NCBI GenBank assembly: GCA_002897895.1
Contig: BDSY01000036.1
Location: 1 to 32,500 of the forward strand
Direction: 5' to 3'
Source: a bacterium BMS3Abin06
GTDB taxonomy: Bacteria > Nitrospirota > Thermodesulfovibrionia > UBA6902
Length of the DNA: 32,500 bases
The position numbers were made by a program, and so were the translations under genes. A model generated the notes under the pieces. It was not told the origin of the DNA and made no database searches. It saw only the letters and a list, made by a program, of their open reading frames with translations. Position 1 is the stretch's first letter. Every line of letters begins with the position of its first letter. Shown here one piece after another: positions 23,773-32,085 of the stretch.

Positions 23773-26469
23773 TTACTTCTCTATCTTCACCGCACAGGAT
23801 TTGTATTCGGGAGTGCCTGTGATCGGGTCTTTGTGCCCTGAGGTCAGGAGGTTTGAAAGCGCCTCTGGAAAATGAAATGTCAGAAATACATTTCCAGACT
23901 GTGAACGGTCTGTGACTTTGACTTTAACTTTGATGTTGCCTCTTCTTGAAGAAACCTTAACCTTGCTGCCGTCTTTGATCTTTAATTTTTTTGCATCCTC
24001 TTTGCTTATCTCAAGCAGTTCTTCAGGCACAAGCTCCATAATGCCCTTTACCCTGCGTGTCATTGAGCCGTTATTATAGTGCTCACGTATTCTTCCTGTT
24101 ATGAGGACATAAGGGTATTCTTTGTCCGGGACTTCGCCCGAGCCTTTATGGTCAAGGGCCATGAACCTGGCTAATCCGCCGGGTCTGGAGAAGAGGTCTG
24201 TATATAGCGTAGTTGTTCCGGGGTGGTCTTTTGTCGGACAGGGCCACTGGAGGCTTTCCTTTTCAAGACGCTTGTAACTTATTCCGCCGTAAACCGGGGT
24301 AAGACTTGCAATCTCATCCATAATTTCCGATGGATGACGGTAATTCATCGAATATCCCATCCTTGTGGCAAGCTCGCAGATGACCTCCCATTCCGCCTTT
24401 CCTGCTATTGGCTCTATGGCCTTTCTTATGCGCTGAACCCTGCGCTCGCCGTTGGTAAATGTGCCGTCTTTTTCAGCAAAGCTTGCGCCCGGAAGTATTA
24501 CATGTGCATGCTTTGTGGTCTCTGTGTGGAAGATATCCTGAACTACAAGGAACTCAAGTGAATCCAGCGCCTTTCTTACTTCATGAACATTCGGATCAGT
24601 CTGTGCCGGATCTTCGCCGAGTATAAATATCCCCTTGAATTTCCCCTCGCATGCCCTGTCAAGCATTTCAACGGATTTCAATCCAATTTCAGGCGACATG
24701 GGTACACCCCATGCCTTTCCAAACTTCTCACGCACTTCGGGATTCGTAACAGATTGATATCCCGGAAATGTAGCCGGAAGCGGGCCGAGGTCTGAAGCGC
24801 CCTGGACATTATTCTGTCCTCTTAAAGCCATAATACCTGTTGAGGGTCTGCCGAGATGGCCGCAGACAAGGGCAAGGTTGGCAATTGCCATTGCGTTTTC
24901 AGTGCCTGTCCGGTGCTCTGTAACGCCGAGACCATAGACAATCATTGCCTTGTCTGCATGAGAATACAGGTGTGCGGCTTCAATAATCTTTTCCTTTGGA
25001 ACACCGGTCAGTTTCTCGACCTTCTTAAGATCATACTCCTTAACTTTTTTCTTTAATTCCTCAAAACCCTCTGTACGTTTCACAATAAACTCTTTGTTCT
25101 CCCAACCTTCCTTCAATATCACATTTATGAGGCCGTTCAAAAGGGCTATGTTACTGCCGGGTCGCAGATTGAGCCACACATCCGAGCGCCTGGCCATCCA
25201 TGTCTTTCTCGGATCGCCGACAATAAGCCTGGCCCCGTTGCGAAGTGCCTTTTTCAGATAAAGTGAAACAATCGGATGTGCTTCCGTCGGATTTGAGCCG
25301 AACAAAAAGAGTGTATCTATATCCGGCATCTGTGCTAATGAATTGGTAGCAGCACCTGCTCCTAAGCTGGTGGCCAGACCGGCCACAGTAGGAGCGTGTC
25401 AGACACGGGCACAGTTGTCTACATTGTTGTTTCTGAATACTGTTCTTGCAAATTTAGAAATCAAAAAATTTTCTTCATTAGTGCAGCGGGATGATGAAAA
25501 AGCGCCCACTGTCTTATTTCCGTATTTCTTCATGAGTCCGGAAAATTTGTCGGCAATCAATTCAAGCGCCTCATCCCATGTAGCCTCATGGAAGCTGTCG
25601 TCACCTTTCCTGATAAGCGGAGTTTTTATCCTGTCGGCATTGTGTATGAAATCATATCCGTATCTGCCCTTGATACAGAGGTTGCCGTAATTAACAGGGG
25701 CATCATATGCCGAGGTGACTTTCACCACTTTACCGTTTTTAACATTCAGATCGAAATTACAACCGGTACCGCAGTAGGAACAGGTAGTTCTGACCTTTTT
25801 CATTTCATAGGTGCGCCCCTTGCCCCTTCCCTTTTTGTCGGTAAGCGCCCCGGTTGGACATGTGGAAACACACTGTCCGCAAAACTCGCAGTTATCCAGA
25901 GAGCGGGGCTTTCTGAACGCTGTGTCGGGCATGGAGTTAAAACCCCTGCCGACAAGGTCTATTGTCCCGGCCATAACAACTTCATTACATATCCTGACGC
26001 ACCTTCCGCACAATATGCATTTATCGGGTTCATATGTTATGAATGGATTGTCTTCCCTGACCGGCAAGTCCCATTTCTCCCCTTCGAAACGCGAGCCGTC
26101 CACGTCATATCTGTATGCCAGATCCTGGAGCGCGCAGTCTCCCGTTTTTTCGCATCTCATGCAGTCATTCGGGTGATTGGACAAGAGCAGTGAGATGATA
26201 TTCTTTCTTATCCTTTTTATCGTATCGTTTTCAGTACGAACCTCCATATTGTTTGTCACAGGAGTAGTGCATGCAGGCAGCGGCCTGCCGACACCCTTGA
26301 CCTCCACTATACATAAACGGCATCCGCCGTAAGGTTCAAGACGATCATCATGGCAGAGGGTCGGTATCTCAATCCCGGCTTTTTTCGCAGCCTGAAGAAT
26401 TGTCTCTTCCTTTTCACAGGCAATTCTCCTGCCGTCTATTTTTACTTTCTTTATCTTTTTCCCAGGCAA
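23773..26469 (-). CDS. fdhA: Selenocysteine-containing formate dehydrogenase catalytic subunit (UGA recoded at residue 357)
   Basis: An 898-residue molybdenum/tungsten formate dehydrogenase, read through the in-frame TGA at 25401-25399. The context CARV-Sec-HAPTVAGL is the family's active site, so the two open frames are one gene. The N-terminus has a [2Fe-2S] domain (Cys39, 50, 53, 67), a NuoG-like His-Cys3 cluster (His99, Cys103, 106, 112), and two [4Fe-4S] sites (Cys151/154/157/161 and Cys194/197/200/204). The catalytic domain [4Fe-4S] site follows (Cys230, 233, 237, 265). Length and layout match the Moorella-type NAD(P)-linked enzyme (about 900 residues). The start is TTG, with GGAGG 7 bases upstream. 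It oxidises formate to CO2 (or the reverse) and passes electrons to the NuoF/NuoE-like subunits encoded upstream. Cytoplasmic: there is no Tat signal. Confidence 0.95.
25370..25401 (-). promoter_or_regulatory. Selenocysteine UGA codon and bacterial SECIS hairpin in fdhA
   Basis: Directly 3' of the UGA (25401-25399) the mRNA forms a perfect 6-bp stem GUGGCC / GGCCAC with loop GGUCU (25386-25370). The GGUCU loop begins 18 bases after the UGA, the same loop and offset as in E. coli fdhF, so it should bind SelB. This predicts selA, selB, selC and selD elsewhere in the genome. Confidence 0.9.
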
Positions 26470-26491
26470 AACCTAACCTCCATAATCAATT

Positions 26492-26522
26492 GACAATTCG
26501 TAATTCATAATTCGTAATTGTC
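26492..26522. repeat. Palindromic AATTCGTAATT repeat between fdhA and the cyclic-nucleotide-binding gene
   Basis: Two direct copies of AATTCGTAATT (separated by CAT) are framed by GACAATT and AATTGTC, which form an inverted repeat. This low-complexity intergenic repeat fills most of the 58-base gap. It is likely a dispersed genomic repeat rather than a gene-specific site. Confidence 0.5.
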
Positions 26523-26527
26523 GCTAT

Positions 26528-26989
26528 TCACTCCCATACATAATTGACTAATTTCATAAACTTATCATTCATTTCGCGTAATATCTCATTAATAACAATT
26601 GTCATCTCCCGGACGATTTTATAAGCTGTCCGGGGGTTTTCCTGTAGAATTTTTTCCATGTCACTTCTTTTAAGAATCAGTACCTTCGTATCCTCAAGCG
26701 CCTCAATAGCTGCAGAATGTGTGCGGCCGTCAAGGAGGGAGAGTTCACCGTAAAAATTATTTTCCTTGAGTACGGCAAGTATCTGTTTGGTCTCTTCCCT
26801 TGTCCTCTTTATAACCCTGACCTTTCCATAATCAATTATATGAAGACCCTGTTCAGGACTGTCTTCTTCCCAGATTACCTTGCCCTTTTTATAAAATTCC
26901 TCTTTAAGCATAGGCGCTATTATGTTAATTTCATCTTCCGTAAAGTCTTTAAACAGTGGAATTTCTTTCAATCTCTGTCTGCTTACCAT
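26528..26989 (-). CDS. Stand-alone cyclic-nucleotide-binding (CRP/FNR-type) domain protein without DNA-binding domain
   Basis: A 153-residue protein that is essentially one cNMP-binding beta-roll. It runs from IPLFKDFTEDEINIIAPMLK through GKVIWEEDSPEQGLHIIDYG to the phosphate-binding cassette-like segment NNFYGELSLLDGRTHSAAIEAL. It then ends in a long helix (about residues 120-150) where CRP would carry its helix-turn-helix; none is present. The FYGELSLL-DGRTHSA cassette keeps the Gly-Glu but has His where CRP has Arg-Ser-Ala, so ligand identity is uncertain. It sits inside the formate dehydrogenase operon between NuoF-like and FdhA, suggesting an allosteric or assembly partner rather than a transcription factor. 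Confidence 0.8.
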   Translation of the reverse strand: MVSRQRLKEIPLFKDFTEDEINIIAPMLKEEFYKKGKVIWEEDSPEQGLHIIDYGKVRVIKRTREETKQILAVLKENNFYGELSLLDGRTHSAAIEALEDTKVLILKRSDMEKILQENPRTAYKIVREMTIVINEILREMNDKFMKLVNYVWE

Positions 26990-27010
26990 AACTCCCCCTT
27001 ATTCTTCCCG

Positions 27011-28864
27011 TTACATGATAGAATTAAAAGGACAGGCATCAAAGCATGCCCCGCATTTTACGCATTTTGACTTGTTAATAACAGCCTTCTGCTTTGGCTG
27101 CCAGATAACAGCAGATGAAGGGCAGACCCTCGCACACTTGCCGCACATCTTACAGGCCTCTGCATTTATAACATACTGGCGTAATGCCTTGCAGACTCCG
27201 GCAGGGCAAATTCCCTTTTTGATGTGAGACTCATATTCTTTTCTGAAGAAATTTATAGTTGAAAGAACCGGATTCGGCGCTGACTGTCCGAGACCGCACA
27301 GGGATGATAATTTTATATCTGTTCCGATCTCTATCAATAAATCTATATCGCTCTCTTTTCCACTACCCCCGGTTATCCTCGTCAGTATCTCGAGCATCCT
27401 TTTTGTCCCTATCCTGCAAGGGACGCATTTCCCGCACGATTCACTCTGGGTAAATGAAATGAAGAATTTAGACATATCGACCATGCAGGTGGCATCATCC
27501 ATAACAACCATACCGCCTGATCCCATCATCGAACCGATCCTCATTAATGACTCATAATCCACGGGCATATTGATGTGGGAAGCCGGGATGCAGCCTCCTG
27601 ACGGTCCGCCAGTCTGAACAGCCTTTAACTTGCGGTTCTTTTTCTCCATGCCGCCGCCGATGTCGTAAATAATCTCTTTAAGAGAGATCCCCATCGGCAC
27701 TTCTATAAGTCCTGTGTTTTTTATCCTTCCGGTAAGGGCAAAGACCTTGGTCCCCTTGCTTTGTTCGGAACCGATTGATGAAAACCATGAAGCGCCCTTT
27801 GTCATGATCGAGGGGAGATTTGAGAGTGTCTCCACATTATTGATAACAGTGGGTTTACCCCGCAACCCCTTGTTTACAGGGAAGGGGGGTTTAGAGCGCG
27901 GCATTCCGCGCTTGCCCTCTATTGAGGCTATAAGGGCTGTCTCTTCACCGCAGATAAATGCGCCGGCGCCTTCCTTGATACGGATTTCAAAATCAAATCC
28001 GCTTTCAAAAATGTCCTTTCCAATGAATCCTTTTTTAGTTGCTTCATCTATCGCAATTTTTAATCTTTCTATTGCAAGCGGATACTCCGCGCGGATATAG
28101 ATATAACCGGTGTTTGCGCCTATCGCATATCCGCCGATTATCATGCCTTCGATAACTGAATGGGGATTGCCTTCAATGATTGAACGGTCCATAAAAGCAC
28201 CCGGGTCGCCTTCGTCTGCATTGCAGATAATATATTTAGGTGTAGCCCTGGACATGCTGCAAAATTCCCATTTAAGGCCGGTAAGGAAGCCTGCACCGCC
28301 CCTGCCGCGAAGACCTGATTTCTTGACCTCTTCTATTACTTCGAATTCGGTCAATGAAAGCGCCTTCTTTGCCCCTTCATACCCGCCTATTCCGATATAA
28401 GCGTTAATGTCTTCCGGGTCTATCTGTCCGCACTGTTTAAGGAGAATCTTTGTCTGTTTATCATGGAAAGTATGGTAGTCCGGACCGACAAGCCACTCTT
28501 CAACAGGCCGGCCGTTTATAATATGTTCTTCCACAATGCGGCTGATTTTCTCAGGCCTGACACGCTGATAAGTTGACGTACTTCCGTCAAGGATAACGTC
28601 TACAAGCACATCCTTTGCACAGAAGCCACGGCAACCCGTCTTATTTACGCACTTCTTTTCAACAGCCGCTTCCAGCCCGTGAGCTTTGAGTTCTGTGTGA
28701 AACGAATCAATGACTTCCTGGCTGCCCGCTGCCAAACCGCCTGTGCCTACACAAACCCTGATTGTTAAACCCTCTACATCAGGGCCCTTGGCTTTTGGCC
28801 CGGGTTTGGTTTTAGATCTGGTTGTAGTTTTAGTTTTAGGTTTAGCTTTTTTCTTCTCAGCCAT
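27011..28864 (-). CDS. fdhB: NuoF-like NADH/flavin subunit of formate dehydrogenase (FdhB type)
   Basis: A 617-residue diaphorase subunit of the HydB/Moorella FdhB class. It has a Lys/Pro/Thr-rich N-terminus (residues 2-30), a thioredoxin-like [2Fe-2S] domain (~35-130), and the FMN/NADH module (LRGRGGAGFLTGLKWEF, then ICNADEGDPGAFMDRS, then EGAGAFICGEETALIASIEG). The N3-type [4Fe-4S] site (SCGKCVPCRIGTKRM with a later SLCGLG) and two C-terminal ferredoxin sites (CKMCGKCARVCP and CVKCGACFDACP) follow. In the N-terminal [2Fe-2S] domain, the usual C-x4-C is C-x4-Gly (CVGTGG, Cys38 and Gly43), while the second pair (Cys78, Cys82) is kept and an extra Cys72 is nearby. It takes electrons from FdhA to NAD+ (or another acceptor). 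Confidence 0.9.
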   Translation of the reverse strand: MAEKKKAKPKTKTTTRSKTKPGPKAKGPDVEGLTIRVCVGTGGLAAGSQEVIDSFHTELKAHGLEAAVEKKCVNKTGCRGFCAKDVLVDVILDGSTSTYQRVRPEKISRIVEEHIINGRPVEEWLVGPDYHTFHDKQTKILLKQCGQIDPEDINAYIGIGGYEGAKKALSLTEFEVIEEVKKSGLRGRGGAGFLTGLKWEFCSMSRATPKYIICNADEGDPGAFMDRSIIEGNPHSVIEGMIIGGYAIGANTGYIYIRAEYPLAIERLKIAIDEATKKGFIGKDIFESGFDFEIRIKEGAGAFICGEETALIASIEGKRGMPRSKPPFPVNKGLRGKPTVINNVETLSNLPSIMTKGASWFSSIGSEQSKGTKVFALTGRIKNTGLIEVPMGISLKEIIYDIGGGMEKKNRKLKAVQTGGPSGGCIPASHINMPVDYESLMRIGSMMGSGGMVVMDDATCMVDMSKFFISFTQSESCGKCVPCRIGTKRMLEILTRITGGSGKESDIDLLIEIGTDIKLSSLCGLGQSAPNPVLSTINFFRKEYESHIKKGICPAGVCKALRQYVINAEACKMCGKCARVCPSSAVIWQPKQKAVINKSKCVKCGACFDACPFNSIM

Positions 28865-28901
28865 TCTATCCGCCTTTACCGGTTAAAAGTAAATACGCTT
28901 T

Positions 28902-29372
28902 TCAGCGGGGTGAACTCTTTTCGTATTCTTTCAGCATCCTCGAAGCCTTATCCGGGGACATGCCTCCATAGACCTTTTTATTTACAATGAGCACCGGCGC
29001 GATACTGCAGGCGCCTATGCATGCCAGCTTTTCAAGCGTAAACCAGCCGTCTGCAGTTGTATCCTCGCCCTCGGCAATTCCAAGATCCGCCCTCATCCTG
29101 TTAATTATCGGCTCTGCACCTTTCACATGGCATGCGGTTCCGCAGCATGCCGTTATGATATGTTTCCCCCTGGGTTTTAAGTAGAACTGTGCGTAAAAAG
29201 TTGTTACACCGAAGAAATTGCTCGCCGGGATATTGAGCTTTTCAGCAAACCAGAACACAACATCTTCGGGAATATACCCGAAGCCTTCCTGAATATCCTG
29301 GAGTATGGATATGATGCTTCCTTTTTCTTCATTGTATTTATTGAGAATCGCTTCACACTTTTTTTCGTTCAT
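28902..29372 (-). CDS. NuoE-like [2Fe-2S] subunit of formate dehydrogenase
   Basis: A 156-residue thioredoxin-like ferredoxin subunit (24-kDa complex I type). An N-terminal helical bundle (LNKYNEEKGSIISILQDIQE, then GYIPEDVV) is followed by the [2Fe-2S] Cys motif C-x4-C (CCGTACHVKGAE) and C-x3-C (CIGACSIAPVL). The preferred start is the ATG at 29372, placed 5 to 6 bases after AAGGTGG. The in-frame GTG at 29381 lies inside that ribosome-binding site. It is the first gene of the formate dehydrogenase operon. With the NuoF-like subunit it forms the electron-transfer module; the presence of both subunits allows either simple NAD linkage or flavin-based bifurcation, which cannot be decided here. 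Confidence 0.9.
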   Translation of the reverse strand: MNEKKCEAILNKYNEEKGSIISILQDIQEGFGYIPEDVVFWFAEKLNIPASNFFGVTTFYAQFYLKPRGKHIITACCGTACHVKGAEPIINRMRADLGIAEGEDTTADGWFTLEKLACIGACSIAPVLIVNKKVYGGMSPDKASRMLKEYEKSSPR

Positions 29373-29427
29373 ACGAACCACCTTATCGGGAAAATTGACG
29401 TGGATACAATTTTATATCTGCTCTTTA

Positions 29428-29447
29428 ACACCCCTTTATGCGGGTGT
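29428..29447 (-). promoter_or_regulatory. Hairpin in the leader of the formate dehydrogenase operon
   Basis: A 6-bp perfect stem ACACCC / GGGTGT with an 8-base loop lies just downstream of the predicted promoter and about 56 bases before the NuoE-like start codon. It may stabilise the leader or be an operator. No T-run follows, so it is not a terminator. Confidence 0.35.
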
Positions 29448-29457
29448 GAGGAGATAT

Positions 29458-29485
29458 TTTATATAGTTAATGCGGCTTAAGTCAA
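29458..29485 (-). promoter_or_regulatory. Sigma-70-type promoter of the formate dehydrogenase operon
   Basis: On the minus strand, TTGACT (29485-29480) and TATAAA (29463-29458) are separated by 16 bases. Both hexamers are one base off consensus. It points at the NuoE-like gene, whose start codon is about 86 bases downstream of the -10. Confidence 0.55.
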
Positions 29486-29613
29486 ATCAAAATTAACACA
29501 TAAATAAAAATAATAACCCTCCGGATATTTCCGCAAATATTAGATTTAAGCTTCGCAACCTTATATAATTTCTGATGAGATATAATTATTCTCTAAATCA
29601 TTAAGGAGGTTTT

Positions 29614-30048
29614 ATGAAATACCAGACAGGAAAACCGGGAAGAATAGTTGTTGCAAGATTTGAAGATCATGATGACGTGCTCGGGAATCTTTCCGGCATT
29701 GCTAAAAAAGAAAATATCAGGGCGGGAATTTTTTATCTTGTAGGCGGAATGCGTGAAGGGAAAATCGTAGTCGGCCCTGAAACCGACGAACTGCCTCCGG
29801 AACCTGTCTGGAAGGAGCTTGGAGAAAGCCATGAGGTCCTGGGTCTGGGAACAATCTTCTGGCAAAAAGATGAACCGAAAATTCACTTCCACGGCGCCTT
29901 TGGCAAAAAAGAGATGGTGAAAGTCGGATGCCTTCGTGAAAAATCAGAGACCTTTCTTGTGCTTGAAGCGATCATAATCGAGATGGAGGGAATAAATGCA
30001 ACAAGAGAGCTTGATCCGGTTTCCGGGATGGTATTGCTTAAGCTGTAG
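29614..30048 (+). CDS. PPC/DUF296 domain protein
   Basis: A 144-residue protein that is a single PPC (plants-and-prokaryotes-conserved, DUF296) domain: KPGRIVVARFEDHDDVLGNL, then IRAGIFYLVGGMREGKIVVG, then a HFHGAFGK stretch resembling the conserved His-containing core, and a hydrophobic C-terminal strand. Bacterial members are trimeric, and their function is not settled; in plants the domain accompanies AT-hook DNA-binding proteins. A very good ribosome-binding site (AAGGAGG, then TTTT) precedes the ATG. It is divergent from the formate dehydrogenase operon, and the two share a 241-base intergenic region. It appears monocistronic. Confidence 0.85.
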   Translation: MKYQTGKPGRIVVARFEDHDDVLGNLSGIAKKENIRAGIFYLVGGMREGKIVVGPETDELPPEPVWKELGESHEVLGLGTIFWQKDEPKIHFHGAFGKKEMVKVGCLREKSETFLVLEAIIIEMEGINATRELDPVSGMVLLKL

Positions 30049-30251
30049 GATACGAACTTATTCAATAGAACGGGTAATCAGGGGATTAGAAAACGCTCTC
30101 AATAAAAGAAGGGGGAATAACAAGTGAATTTACCAACAAATCAGTCGTGCACCCCGGAAAATATATTTAGCCCAAATTTTCCCCCGATTATGTTATATTG
30201 TTACGGGTTCATTTTCAGCATCTTTCATCGCATTTAATCTGAGGAGGGGAC

Positions 30252-31784
30252 ATGCTTTCCAGGATACTCAGCGCATCATTAATAGGGATTGACGCACATG
30301 CTGTTGAAGTTGAAGTGGATATTACTTCAAAGGGACTGCCTCATTTTTCCACTGTCGGGCTTCCGGACACTGCAGTTAAAGAGAGTAAAGACAGGGTCAG
30401 GGCTGCTCTTAAAAATACAGGCTTTAATTTTCCTTTAAAGCAGATAACCGTAAACCTTGCACCTGCCGATATTAAAAAAGAAGGGTCTGCGTTTGATCTT
30501 CCCATTGCTATCGGGATAACGGTAGCAGAAGGTATTATTGAACCCGATGCTGTTAAAGGTTATCTGCTCTCCGGGGAATTGTCTTTAGACGGAAGGATAA
30601 AGCCGGTAAGAGGCGCTCTCTCAATGGCTATCAAGGCAAGAGATGATAAAGTTAAAGGCCTGATCCTGCCGCAGCAAAATGCGAAAGAGGCAGCTGTTGT
30701 AGATGGTATTACGGTGTACGGATTTGAAAGCCTGCCTGAACTTATAGAGTTTTTCAGAGGTATCAGGGCCGTAGAGCCGGTATATGTCGATTTATCTTCG
30801 GTTATGAAGGAAAGCTCTGTTTATCAGGATGATTTTTCAGATGTCAAAGGACAGGAACATGTAAAAAGGGCCATAGAAGTCGCTGCAAGCGGTGGCCACA
30901 ATATGCTGATGATCGGACCTCCCGGGTCCGGCAAGACAATGCTTGCCAGGCGAATTCCTACAATACTGCCTGAGATGACATTTGAAGAAGCATTGCAAAC
31001 TACAAGAATTCACAGTGCAACAGGGCTTCTCAACCATGGTCAATCATTAGTTGCAACACGGCCTTTTCGTTCTCCGCATCATACATTGTCGGATGTGGCA
31101 ATGGTCGGCGGGGGGACAGTCCCGAAGCCGGGTGAAGTGAGTCTTACTCATAATGGTATTCTGTTCCTTGATGAACTGCCGGAGTTTAAAAGAAACGTCC
31201 TTGAGGTACTGAGACAACCATTGGAAGACGGTTCCGTAACAATATCAAGGGCGCTTACCTCTATTACGTATCCTGCTTCCATAATGCTCGTGTGCGCCAT
31301 GAACCCCTGCCCCTGCGGCTACTTAGGTGATTCGAGACATCAATGTTCATGCTCTCCTTCACAAATTCAGAGATACAGACAAAGAGTCTCCGGTCCGCTG
31401 CTTGACAGAATAGACATACATATAGAAGTCCCTGCCGTGCCGTATAAAGATCTTTCACAAGATTACAGCGTGGAGCCTTCCAAAAACATCCGGGCCCGCC
31501 TCCGGGATGCAAAAAAAATACAGATTGAGAGATTCAATAAGGAGAATCTCTATTCAAATGCCAAGATGCGTTCAAAGCACATAAAAAAATATTGTGTCCT
31601 TCAAACAGAAGCACAAAGCATTATTGAATCGGCAATGCATAAACTCGGACTTTCTGCAAGGGCATATACGAGAATTCTGAAGGTCAGCAGGACAATTGCA
31701 GACCTTGCAGAATCAGAGCAGATTAATGCAGAACATATATCGGAAGCCATTCAATACAGAACCCTTGATAGAGGGATGGTTTAA
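30252..31784 (+). CDS. comM: YifB/ComM-type Mg-chelatase-like AAA+ ATPase
   Basis: A 510-residue protein of usual ComM/YifB length. The N-terminal Lon-protease-like (ChlI-type) domain (residues ~1-170) includes STVGLPDTAVKESKDRVRAA and YLLSGELSLDGRIKPVRGAL. The ATPase core has Walker A GPPGSGKT (222-229), Walker B GILFLDELPEF, the Cys-containing CAMNPCPCGYLGDSRHQCSC insert, and GPLLDRIDIHIEVP (sensor region). The C-terminal domain carries RAYTRILKVSRTIADLA. ComM is a hexameric helicase that promotes branch migration during natural transformation, and homologues occur in many non-competent bacteria. The ribosome-binding site is GAGGAGGGG. Confidence 0.93.
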   Translation: MLSRILSASLIGIDAHAVEVEVDITSKGLPHFSTVGLPDTAVKESKDRVRAALKNTGFNFPLKQITVNLAPADIKKEGSAFDLPIAIGITVAEGIIEPDAVKGYLLSGELSLDGRIKPVRGALSMAIKARDDKVKGLILPQQNAKEAAVVDGITVYGFESLPELIEFFRGIRAVEPVYVDLSSVMKESSVYQDDFSDVKGQEHVKRAIEVAASGGHNMLMIGPPGSGKTMLARRIPTILPEMTFEEALQTTRIHSATGLLNHGQSLVATRPFRSPHHTLSDVAMVGGGTVPKPGEVSLTHNGILFLDELPEFKRNVLEVLRQPLEDGSVTISRALTSITYPASIMLVCAMNPCPCGYLGDSRHQCSCSPSQIQRYRQRVSGPLLDRIDIHIEVPAVPYKDLSQDYSVEPSKNIRARLRDAKKIQIERFNKENLYSNAKMRSKHIKKYCVLQTEAQSIIESAMHKLGLSARAYTRILKVSRTIADLAESEQINAEHISEAIQYRTLDRGMV

Positions 31785-31814
31785 AAGGCATTTCTTCCTG
31801 ACCCCTTAATCCTC

Positions 31815-31840
31815 TTACATCTTCATTTTACATCTTCATT
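31815..31840. repeat. Perfect 13-bp tandem duplication TTACATCTTCATT x2
   Basis: Two adjacent identical 13-base units lie just after the ComM gene. This is a low-complexity repeat in the 3' region; no function is apparent. Confidence 0.6.
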
Positions 31841-32014
31841 AAATTTTCAACGCTGCTGCTGATTGATAAACAAAAAAGCATTAACAAATGCCGTGCTGAT
31901 AGATTTTATCTCAAGAGATTCCCCGGGAATACTCCCTCTATACAAGCTCAACTTTTTGTAGTACGATTTGAATCAGGGCTTTCAAAAAGTTATATCGGAT
32001 TAAACTTATGTCTG

Positions 32015-32042
32015 TTCATTCCTGTTTATTACCGGGAATGAA
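32015..32042. promoter_or_regulatory. 8-bp inverted repeat upstream of the PAS gene
   Basis: TTCATTCC and GGAATGAA flank a 12-base loop. It ends 43 bases before the ATG at 32086, and could be an operator or leader hairpin. A short A-run follows on the plus strand, so on the minus strand it could also act as a weak terminator. Confidence 0.3.
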
Positions 32043-32085
32043 AAAGTGAGAATTATTAAATTTGCTGAAATAACTGCACGATACA

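Larger units (their letters stand above)
31785..32085. other. 301-base intergenic region between ComM and the PAS protein
   Basis: No gene is seen. It contains two perfect tandem copies of TTACATCTTCATT (31815-31827 and 31828-31840). An 8-bp inverted repeat TTCATTCC / GGAATGAA (32015-32022 and 32035-32042) lies about 45 bases before the next start codon. No convincing promoter was found. Confidence 0.5.

Noticed and set aside
25386-25401. fdhA as a pseudogene or frameshifted pair of genes
   Set aside because: The stop is a TGA in the exact selenocysteine context, with a SECIS hairpin after it and an intact frame on both sides.
25588-26193. Long plus-strand open frame of 201 codons opposite fdhA
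   Set aside because: It is antisense to the conserved iron-sulfur domains of fdhA and shows no protein-like motifs; a shadow frame.
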